Below, piece by piece: positions 42,897 through 51,329 of a DNA stretch of 64,000 nt (positions within the stretch are counted from its first letter, which is position 1; every line of letters starts with the position of its first letter). This stretch comes from Sphaerulina vaccinii. Lineage: Eukaryota > Ascomycota > Dothideomycetes > Mycosphaerellales > Mycosphaerellaceae. The stretch lies in contig JAKUDP010000005.1 in the NCBI GenBank assembly GCA_022570795.1, positions 1,028,002 through 1,092,001 of the forward strand, read 5' to 3'. Position numbers and translations under genes: made by a program. A model generated the notes under the pieces. That model saw only the letters and a program-made list of their open reading frames with translations, made no database searches and was not told the DNA's origin.

Positions 42897-45515
42897 ATGG
42901 TAAATGTGGCTGCGCGCCGCGATTGGACAAGAAAACAAGGCCTATCCACGGAATTCCAAAGGACGACAAGAGACGATGTCGACTGGAAGCTATCGCCACT
43001 TGGCGCGATATCGTCGTGGCCATCAACGTTGCGACAATGCGTCCTATTGGCAGTGGCTGACAGCACAGCAAGTGCCGTGATATGGGGTCCGGCGGGAGAA
43101 GAGGCAATCGTCTATAACGAGACTTTCTCACGCTTAATCGGCAGTAGACATCCTGGCCTCCAAGGACAGGCGGTATCATCAAACTTGTCCGATTATTGTG
43201 TTGAGTTGAAGAACACATATGAAGAGGTCTTAGCAAGTGGGTGTACGAGATTAGTACCGCATCAAAAATACGTCAAGATCGCTTGGGATTCATAGAAGAG
43301 AGAACGTTCGCCTGGAAGTTCGTCCCTGTCATTGGAGACGACGGCTATGTCAGTGGGACTCTGGTGACAGTCGAGGACGAAGACAAGACTCCCCCGTGAA
43401 GGGAACGCAGCAAGTCTGCAGTGCGAGAGCTAGGCAACACTCTGAAAGGTGTAATCGATCGCACAGCCTATCAGACTGCAACCAACGCAGTGCGGCTACA
43501 CGCTCACTTCTCAGGCTCGACGTGTGACTGTGAGAAACTGTGGCAGATCACTCAGCAGCTTGAGATGCACGAACAACGTTATGAGAAGTTCGCCGACTTC
43601 GCTCCAGTCGGTATTGCGGCCCTGGATCGTGAATATCAAGTAGAATGAGGAAACAAGGCATACTACGATGTGATGGCTCAGCCGCCAGAGTCAAGATCAT
43701 TCCTCAGCTTTGTGCATCCTGAAGACGCGGCAATGGTTCACAGCGAACTCGAGAAAGGAGCGTTTCGAGATGACTCTTGGACTTTCGAATGTCGTCTGAA
43801 GAAGTCTGCCTCCTTGAGAGCTGCTGTCAGTCCTCTGGAGACACCTCGTCCTCTTGATACATCCCCAGCATGGGTATTGGTCTCTGCCTACAGAGAGAAT
43901 GACCACGAGCAACACACTATGGCCTGGATCATTGACATTACTGCGCACAAACACGCAGAGGACATATTACGGAGGAGAATGGATGAAGCAGTCGAATCGA
44001 AGGCTCAGAAGGAGCGCTACATCGATCAGATTTCTCACGAAATACGAAACCCTCTTAGTGCCATGTTACATTGTGCTGACGAGATCCTTGAACTTGCACG
44101 CAGCGATTCCCGGGAGTCCTCACAGGATATCCTCGAAGCAGCTCACAATATCAGCTACTGTACAACGCACATTCAACATATAGTAGGTGATGTTCTGACG
44201 CTGAGCAAACTCGACTCGAAGCTCATAGAGATATCACCTATACCAACGCAGCCGTACCAGCTAGTTCAGGACGCCCTCAAGATTCTCAGCGTCGAATTGA
44301 AAGCCGAAGGCATCGAGCTACAGGCTGAGGTTGATCCTTCCTTCGAGGCTCTGAGCATCGACTGGCTTCTGTTTGACCCGAGACGTACATTGCAAGTACT
44401 TATCAATCTCGTCACGAATGCGATCAAGGTCGTGAAAGGCCGCGAACAGCGTAATATCACAGTCAGATTGAGCGCCGCAGCCCAGTACGCCTGTCATGAT
44501 GCCAGTCTGCAGTGCGTACCACCACGACAGCCTCGACAGCAAGTCGACTTTGGCCCTGCAAACACTTCAAACAGATCTGTGTATCTAGTGGTGGCCGTCA
44601 AGGACACTGGGCCAGGTTTAGAGCCAGCCGAACTGCAGAGCTTATTCGAGCGCTTCGCTCAAGCAAATCGTACGTATACCATCGCACCACATCCTACAAA
44701 TGCTGACTGACCATATTTGAACAGCCAAGACAGAGTCCAAGTATGGCGGCTCTGGACTGGGGCTCTTCATCTCCAGAGATTTGACAGAACTTCAAGGTGG
44801 CCTGATTGGCATCAGTTCAAAGCCTGGCATCGGCTCAACATTCGCGTTCTCGTTAGAAGCCAAACGTATACCGTGTCCAGCGGAGCCACCGACAGCACCA
44901 CTTGTGGACATTCCGAGCAGTGTTCGTCGTATGAGCACGCTCAAGTCTCCTGTCGCACCTCACACGACCGCAGGAGCATCTCCCAGGGCGGACGTACCCC
45001 AACCACAGACAGACTTCAAAGCAAGCATACTTGTCGTCGAAGACAACTTGATCAATCAAAAAGTTCTCGCCAACCAGCTGCGCAAGCGTGGTTACAAAGT
45101 GCAATGTGCCAACGATGGGCTAGAGGCGCTCGAGATTCTTCATATGGACACGCCCCCGGTAGTTACGACTCCAGAACCGTCGTCGAAACCATTGACTCCC
45201 GCCTCTTCACAATCGAGCCTGAACGCTATCAAGCGCAAACCTGTACCAACGCCCTCTCGAACGAGGAAAGAATTCGACATTGTATTGATGGACATAGAGA
45301 TGCCCAGATTGTCTGGCACAGATTGTACGAAGCGCATTCGAGCTTTCGAGGCAAGTCAGAAGACTGCTTCTGGCATACCGATCATTGCCGTGACAGCAAA
45401 TGCGCGCAGTGAGCATGGTACGGCGGCTTTGGAGAGTGGTATGAATGCGGTGACGACGAAGCCTTATAAGTTGGAGGATTTAGTGGCTCAAATAGATCGG
45501 CTTTGTGCTTCGTAG
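42897..45515 (+). pseudogene. Hybrid histidine kinase, broken by one frameshift and two stops
   Basis: Domain order: N-terminal DVDWKLSPLGAISSWPSTLR block (PAS-like region of fungal hybrid kinases), a second PAS-like stretch around FADFAPVGIAALDREYQVE, HisKA with the phospho-acceptor His in QISHEIRNPLSAML, an ATPase with N box INLVTNAIK, DTGPGLEP and GGSGLGLFIS, and a response-regulator domain with VVEDNLINQKVL, phospho-acceptor Asp in FDIVLMDIEMPRLSG, and KPYKLEDL. A 55-nt intron fits at 44670-44724. Three lesions interrupt the N-terminal half: a one-base loss in an A run near 43265, an in-frame TGA at 43399-43401 (expected Arg) and another at 43648-43650 (expected Trp). From 43670 to the end, the kinase and receiver are intact. 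The lesions are seen; loss of function is inference. Confidence 0.82.
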
Positions 45516-45679
45516 CTACATACGATAACTTGTTCACTATCAACCATGTTACCATATCTCGAATAGCAGCACCCGTGGTAGATTCCAGCTATCTCACTCA
45601 ACTTGCGGCGATGGAATTGCCTCTCCTGGCAATATTTCGCTTATGTATGCCTGTCCCATAACACGTGCGGAGCAAGGTC

Positions 45680-45862
45680 TATATACAATGCCACAAACGT
45701 CGCTCTCATCAATCGTCCAGGCTCCGTGGTCAAGTCAGTAAGTCGTTAGCTATGCTCATGCTTGATATCTAACAAGTCACAATCAGGCTCATTCGAGATC
45801 GAGAAGGTCTCCTGCTGTTTTCAGTTTGGAGACTGCGCTTGCCCAAGTGGCGATTGTTTTTG
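45680..45862 (+). repeat. Unit 1 of a duplicated non-coding block
   Basis: Starts with a TATACAAT element (about 45680). A block around 45716-45775 is nearly shared with unit 2 (GGCTCCGTGGTCAAGTCAGT onward). GT-AG intron-like signals run 45738-45786 (GTAAGT, CTAAC, CAG), and the unit ends ATTGTTTTTGCTTCTTT. No open frame is convincing. Confidence 0.55.
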
Positions 45863-45902
45863 CTTCTTTTGTCATCAACATCGCTATCCTGCTACAGAGC
45901 CA

Positions 45903-46084
45903 TATACAATCAAATATTGCCACTTCTCAACGAGCGTCCAGGCTCCGTGGTCAAGTCAGTAGGTCGTCAGCTATGCTGATGCTTGGCATCTAACAAGGTC
46001 GTAACCAGGCAGATCGAATAGGTCTGTTGGTAGATCTGTGATCGCTTATGACATGCGAGCCATCAGGACATTGTTTTTGCTTCT
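45903..46084 (+). repeat. Unit 2 of the duplicated non-coding block
   Basis: Begins CATATACAAT and shares about 60 bases with unit 1 from 45936. It has intron-like signals at 45959-46008 (GTAGGT, CTAAC, CAG) and ends ATTGTTTTTGCTTCTTT. The start-to-start distance is about 220 bp. Confidence 0.55.
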
Positions 46085-46301
46085 TTCTGCCAAATCTCTT
46101 TTGACATCCCTTTGGCAACAGCTTTGAACACGCTGGTGACATGTTCGTCTCGACTGGCTACAGTCTACGAAACGTCAAAGACCTTGGATCCTTCAAGCGA
46201 GGCATTGGTGTCGAACGTTGTGTCAGGTGAGATCAGATCGGTAGATAGATGGCTAATCACATAGCAACTCATCATCTTCTCGAAGACAAAAAATGTTCAC
46301 A

Positions 46302-48878
46302 TCACCCACCAACCTTCGTCTCAACAAGTTCCTTATATATCCTCTTCAGCTCCACCACATCACCCTTCAACTCTTCAACTTCCTCTTCCCTCTCTCCGAG
46401 CATCTGCAGACTCGCCTCATATCTCTTCTTCAACACACTCATCTCCTCTCCATCGACTTCCTTCTTCTTCTTACTTTCCACTTCCCTCATCAAATCAACA
46501 ACTTCATCCCTCGCTTCGTCTCTCTGCTGCTTCAGCCTTTCCAATTCATCCTTGAAGCTCGCCTTCTCGCTTTCAAGTTTCCTCACAAGTGAACTCATTC
46601 TTTCCACGAGTTGAACTGAAGGACCGGCGCCTGGACCTGCTGTAGACGTGGAGACGAGATCTGCAATGGTCTGTTGAGGTGAGTTGCTATCGTTTCCTCC
46701 TGCTTCGCTAAGACGATCGGGGATTTCGATCGAGGGTGTAGGCGGCATGTCTCCGGATTGCTGGAAAGATGAGAGCATCATTGACTCGCGTCTACTCAGT
46801 GATGGGGACGGTTCGGTCGGAGTTCCTAGACCATTACCACCACTACGTGCAGAGTTTGAGCTTGGATGGTGAAGCATGACGGGAGTGTGTCGGCGATGAG
46901 CGCTTGATGGCCGCTGGAACTGGTCGATGTGCAGAGCAGAGAGGTCGTGGGAGGCCAGACGGGAGAGGTTCTTGCCGCGGATGCTGGTGATGTCTGTCGT
47001 CTTTCGGGAGAGTGAGGCTGTGGGCGATTGTACACTTCCGCCGTATTGCGAAGAGTTCTGCAGTTCTCGTCGTATCTTGAGCTTTTCTTCTTCCAGTCGT
47101 GAGGCGAGCTCTGTTTCCCACGAGTTTCGTTGACGCTCCAGGTCAGACTTGATCTCAGCCTGTGATGTCTCTGCTTGGTCCAGCCTTGTCTGTAAAGTGC
47201 CGATCTGCTTCTGCTGGGCTGCGATCTCCTGAGTGAGAGTTTGTAGCTTGTCGGTGGCGCGCTCGAGCTCTTCTTCGGCCTTTCTCGACTTGATTCCAAC
47301 ATCTCGTGCCCTCTTCCTGACATCGGTCTCACGCTTCACGGCCTCGTCTCTTTCTCTCTCGAGTGCTGCAACTCTGCCATTCAGAGAAGATTCAATGGTC
47401 TCCCAGTTGCCCTTGGCTAGAGCATACTGCTGCTGCAACGTCTCGATCTGTCTCATCAGCTTGACACTGCCCTCACCATCATTGCCACCTGAAGTCGTGC
47501 TGGCTTCTTCCGCTCGGGCACGCATGGCTTCAAACCTCGACTCTAAGCCAGACAGCTCACTCTTGAACTCGAGCTCCCGCACGCCGAATCTTTCCTTCTC
47601 CCGCTCAGCTTCCTCACGTAGCTTTCTGACCTCGGATGCAGCTCTATCTTCTGCCAACTTCTTCTCAATCTGTGCGTCCTCGAGCTCATTCTGCAGATCA
47701 GCCATCTTGCGCTTGTCGACTTCTGATGCTTTGTTCACTGCATTCTTTTCTGCAGCGGCAGCGCGATCGTTGGCCTCCTTGAGCTGTGTTGTCAGACTCC
47801 GTATCAGCTCGGCAGCATTCTCGCGATCTACTCTCAACTCCTCAACTTGAACTTCAATGGTAGCCATCTGCTTCATCTTCTCTCCAGCTTGCCGTTCAGC
47901 ACTCTCTGCTTTCCGTAGTTTTGTTTTCAGGTCCGACTCCGACTTCTCCGCACGCTCTAGCTTTCTCTTGAGGTCTGCAGCAGCCTTGTCATCTTCTGTA
48001 GTCTTTGCCCTTAGCTTCTTGATGCTCTGCAATTGCTTTAGCTCATTCTTGCTCAGCTTCTCTCCCTCTTCCATGAGTAATGCAATCTTTTCGTCTTTCT
48101 GCGCCAGCTGCTTTTCCAGGCTCGTGCTCTCCGGCGAAGCGTTGGCCTTCTTTGCAGCTGCTACAGTCTCCTTGGCCAGATACGTGAGCTTTGCCTGGAG
48201 AGCGTCAATCCGTTCCATGTAGGCTTGCATTTCTGCTCTCGTCTGATCGGCAGCAGGGACATTTCCTTCTTGGTGAGAGCCATTGGGAGTGTCCAGAGAG
48301 GGTCTTGAGGAGGCCACCTCGATTGAGCTTCGCGAGCCGTCGATCGATACTCTGGCAGGGTTGATAGGAAGCGCAGAACTTGCCAAAGCTACAGGCTGAT
48401 CGTCCACCACTGCATCATCTTTGCTCTCTTCTTTCACTGCAGCAGTTTCGTCTAGCTCCTGAAATGTCTCTGCGCCTGCTACCTCCTCTGCTTGGATTGC
48501 TATCTCAGGCACAGATCTGGACACCTCATCGCCTCGCCGCGACTCTCCACTTGCTCTCGGGCTTTCGTTCGCGGGTGTTGCAGGTCTCGACGACTTCTGT
48601 GCTGTTGCTTTGGCCAGTCTCTCTGCCAATCGGTCGTTGACTCGCGTCCTTGAGGCATCTCGCGACACTGTAGCAGATCCGTTGGCAGCAAGTTTGTTGA
48701 CATCGGTTCGAGGAGTCGGAGTGGCAGTAGAAGCATTCGATTTGGACTGTGCCGCGCGTGCTTCTTGGGCAGCAGACGCTTGTTGTTCGTCAGCGAGGAT
48801 GTTGTCCAGACGCGACTCGAGGTTCGAAAGTGTTCCTGCTAAGAGGCTGCCCCAGCCTTTCTTCGGCGGTGCGCTCAT
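46302..48878 (-). CDS. SGM1: Golgin Sgm1, TMF1-like coiled-coil protein
   Basis: Intronless from ATG 48878 (MSAPPKKGWGSLLAG), 858 residues. The WGSLLAGTLSNLESRLDNIL N terminus is typical of TMF/Sgm1. A Ser/Pro linker precedes long heptad coiled coils (about residues 220-610, Glu/Lys/Ala/Leu-rich), then a Ser-rich hinge. The C-terminal TMF-type domain begins VQLVERMSSLVRKLESEKAS and ends LGEREEEVEELKGDVVELKR. Sgm1/TMF1 binds Rab6/Ypt6-GTP at the Golgi and tethers retrograde vesicles. The frame upstream of 48878 starts at TTG, so the ATG is preferred. Confidence 0.9.
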   Translation of the reverse strand: MSAPPKKGWGSLLAGTLSNLESRLDNILADEQQASAAQEARAAQSKSNASTATPTPRTDVNKLAANGSATVSRDASRTRVNDRLAERLAKATAQKSSRPATPANESPRASGESRRGDEVSRSVPEIAIQAEEVAGAETFQELDETAAVKEESKDDAVVDDQPVALASSALPINPARVSIDGSRSSIEVASSRPSLDTPNGSHQEGNVPAADQTRAEMQAYMERIDALQAKLTYLAKETVAAAKKANASPESTSLEKQLAQKDEKIALLMEEGEKLSKNELKQLQSIKKLRAKTTEDDKAAADLKRKLERAEKSESDLKTKLRKAESAERQAGEKMKQMATIEVQVEELRVDRENAAELIRSLTTQLKEANDRAAAAEKNAVNKASEVDKRKMADLQNELEDAQIEKKLAEDRAASEVRKLREEAEREKERFGVRELEFKSELSGLESRFEAMRARAEEASTTSGGNDGEGSVKLMRQIETLQQQYALAKGNWETIESSLNGRVAALERERDEAVKRETDVRKRARDVGIKSRKAEEELERATDKLQTLTQEIAAQQKQIGTLQTRLDQAETSQAEIKSDLERQRNSWETELASRLEEEKLKIRRELQNSSQYGGSVQSPTASLSRKTTDITSIRGKNLSRLASHDLSALHIDQFQRPSSAHRRHTPVMLHHPSSNSARSGGNGLGTPTEPSPSLSRRESMMLSSFQQSGDMPPTPSIEIPDRLSEAGGNDSNSPQQTIADLVSTSTAGPGAGPSVQLVERMSSLVRKLESEKASFKDELERLKQQRDEARDEVVDLMREVESKKKKEVDGEEMSVLKKRYEASLQMLGEREEEVEELKGDVVELKRIYKELVETKVGG

Positions 48879-49039
48879 CGTTGTCGTCCTCCACTGCAAA
48901 GGAGTGAGAAGTCAAGGAGAAGCACAAGCCAAGGCATATGAAAGACAGCTCGCGTGGAGACTAGCGTGAAAGTATACATCTATCTATATACATATCAACA
49001 CAGCTCAACTCTCCTTCCACATTGACACCCGTACAAGAA
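48879..49039. promoter_or_regulatory. Short divergent promoter, SGM1 / VPS37
   Basis: 161 bases separate the two ATGs. A TATA-like run TCTATATACATAT near 48984 could serve the VPS37 side. Confidence 0.4.
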
Positions 49040-49839
49040 ATGTCATACTACGCATCGACGCCCCCTCCTCCGCCGCCCAAGCAGCAGTCTGGGCCAAGTA
49101 CTCCGCTGGCACGAGGAGGCCCGCCACTCCCACCACCTCCGCCAGGCCAACAACAGTACTCGAATGAGCCATCTGAGCTCGATGACTGTCAGAACTACCG
49201 CCCACAGTCCCACCAGCAGCAGCAGAATGCCCAACCTCCCATCCCAACCATCGAAGGCCACTGGCTGCCTGAGACGCTCAAGGACAAGTCGTATGTAGTG
49301 TGATGCCTACATATATACTACGATCGAATACTGAGCCATAAGCCAGTGTCAACGACCTCCAAGAGATCCTCAACGCACCGAGTCTCCAGTCCGCCCTTCT
49401 AAGCAGTCCTCACACGACTCACCCATCGCTTCCACTATCTGAACAGTACCTCACTCCCTTGGTACAAGCAAACCTCACAGCTGCGTCCCATCTTTCAGAG
49501 ACGGAAGCTCGTCTCTCCGAGCTGCGTGCACGCACACAGTCACGTCTCTTAGCACTCCGTGCATTGGAACAACAACATCGTGGCAAGATTTCGGAAACGG
49601 AAGCTGCGTTGAGGGATTTCAGTCCTCAAGCATTATACCAGAGGTTGAATGCTAGCGTGCAGGAACAGGAGTTACTGCTGAGAGGTTTGGAAGAGAGCTG
49701 GCTGGAAGAAGATGGCGTGGCTAGTGAGAGGGAAGTGAGTGACTTTGTCAGACGGGCGAAGGATGCAAGGAGGGTTGCGTTCTTGAGGAGGGAGAGGAAG
49801 AATAGATGGGATGATGGGAGGGTTGGAGGCTGGAGGTGA
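49040..49839 (+). CDS. VPS37: ESCRT-I subunit Vps37 (Mod(r) domain)
   Basis: Exons 49040-49290 and 49347-49839 (56-nt intron) give 247 residues. The N-terminal 85 residues are Pro/Gln-rich (STPPPPPPKQQ and more), then IPTIEGHWLPETLKDKS leads across the splice into VNDLQEILNAPSLQSALL, the start of the Mod(r) domain. Helical coiled coils follow (LSETEARLSELRARTQSRLL), ending EVSDFVRRAKDARRVAFLRR. ESCRT-I sorts ubiquitinated membrane proteins into multivesicular bodies. Length and domain position match filamentous-fungal Vps37. Confidence 0.88.
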
Positions 49840-50725
49840 CCCTCCATCTCTTGCGGGTGACCAGTCTATGATATGAATGATGCGATGATACGATACGAAT
49901 CCACGATTGAATGCCATCGAGAGGATATGTGGTGAACGACCGACCGATCGATTCTGATCCCATAGCTTCACAACCGTCTCGTATTGGAACTATCGCATTG
50001 AACATGCAATAGTACGACGAAACAAGTGTATTGATGCCATAGGGGAAGTGTTAAGGTGAAGAGAGGGAAGGCACGAACACGACTCAGAATGGAAGGCGCT
50101 CGACTTCACCTCATCGCTAAATGAAGAACCATCACACCAACGTTCAACGATAGTGCATTGATATCCCAGAATCAGCTGGATCGGTGGGATATCATCGCTG
50201 GAGTATACTGGAGTAACCTGGCAGGCTGTTGTCACCTCTTCAGCGGACTATGCGTTGCTGGTCAACCCTGCTGGAGCATTGTCTACCAATGGATGCGGGC
50301 ATCAGCGTTCGCGCGCAGGAGCTCGCTGCTTTATGACTGTATCGCACTCTGGCCATGTTGACGTATGGACCTGCTTGACGAACAGGCAGAACTTATGATA
50401 GCATCGCGTCCTTTGGCCTAATGAACATGTAGCCATAGTGTCCATCTTCTTGGATCTACTTTCTAGCTGGAGACGAATAGATGTACATGCTGGCCTTCAT
50501 ACCACGACGCACGACTCAACCCACCTCACTTCCCTCGTACATTCGAACGAACCCTTCCAGTATATCGAAGAGACCAAGAGATCAGCTCCGCAACATTCCA
50601 CGGCTCCAATTCGGTCATCATGGCAGCTTACGGGCCAGCCCGGTTCTTATTGAGCTCCATTTCAAGCTAGCACTTTGAGCTATCATATTCGATCAGAGAT
50701 GTTCTGCTTTCATCAACCACAACTT
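49840..50725. other. Intergenic, nothing supported
   Basis: 886 bases between VPS37 and tRNA-Arg with short frames only. Confidence 0.4.
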
Positions 50726-50926
50726 GGTCCGTTGGCCCAATGGTAAGGTAAGATAGTGTTCGACTCTATCCACCTTAATCTATTCTTGCTAACATTCAAC
50801 CAGGCGTCTGACTACGATTGCAACTAGCGTATCTATCAGGAGATTCTGGGTTCGATGTAAGTACCAAACGAACATGAGTTGACGTGAAAATCATATACTA
50901 ACCATCATCCTAGCCCCAGGCGGACC
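50726..50926 (+). tRNA. tRNA-Arg(ACG) interrupted by two GT-AG introns plus a canonical intron
   Basis: Segments 50726-50747, 50804-50817, 50835-50856 and 50914-50926 assemble a full cloverleaf. The acceptor GGTCCGT pairs with GCGGACC (one T-G). The D arm starts TGGCCCAATGGTAAG, as in yeast tRNA-Arg(ACG). The anticodon arm is TCTGA-CTACGAA-TCAGG, anticodon ACG at 50814-50816, and the T arm CTGGG-TTCGATC-CCCAG. Introns 50748-50803 (56 nt; GTAAGA, CTAAC, CAG) and 50857-50913 (57 nt; GTAAGT, CTAAC, TAG) split the D stem (nt 23/24) and T loop (nt 59/60). The 17-nt segment 50818-50834 is the canonical 37/38 intron. T5 lies at 50943-50947. Fold and splice signals are seen; processing is inferred. 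Confidence 0.86.
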
Positions 50927-50942
50927 TCAACGAGTGATTATC

Positions 50943-50947
50943 TTTTT
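50943..50947 (+). terminator. T5 tract, Pol III-type terminator after tRNA-Arg
   Basis: TTTTT 16 nt after the tRNA 3' end, in the context TTATCTTTTTGCTCT shared with the tRNA-Asp gene. Confidence 0.6.
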
Positions 50948-51329
50948 GCTCTTGGCTCGGACCGACCAGTTCTTGTATATTCTGCCTTCGGGTCATGTTC
51001 TTTTGCTTCTATGTCGTAGGTTTTCGTTGATGTCGAGTTGTGTTGAAGTGTTGAAAAGTGGTTGAAATTTTCTTGGCATAACTTGCGGGCTTGAATATGT
51101 TAATCGAATATTGATGGCATGCCCATGGAAGCCACTGCAGCCATGCCGACAACTTCATATATTGGTATCTGGAATTGACTGAAGGAAAGAGAGCAGTAAG
51201 AAGGTGGTGAGAGCTTCGTTGCTTCTATCGCTAGATCTTTTGGAGAACATCTATCCGGAGCCAGCGCTATGCAAGGTCCTCAAAAGGAGTCACTACGAAG
51301 CACTCAACTCATTCTGCCCACTTGCTTCC
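50948..51329. other. Intergenic, 3' of PAS kinase
   Basis: Nothing recognised. Confidence 0.45.

Noticed and set aside
43210..43660. Explaining the histidine-kinase lesions by introns
   Set aside because: No GT...AG pair of reasonable length removes the stops while keeping the conserved flanking protein sequence.
45716..46080. tRNA interpretation of the duplicated units (GGCTCCGTGGTCAAGT looks like a tRNA 5' end)
   Set aside because: No matching 3' acceptor strand and no T arm could be found with or without removing the GT-AG segments.
47233..47850. 205-codon Ser/Leu-rich plus-strand frame
   Set aside because: Antisense of the Sgm1 coiled coil; typical shadow of Glu/Lys-rich codons.
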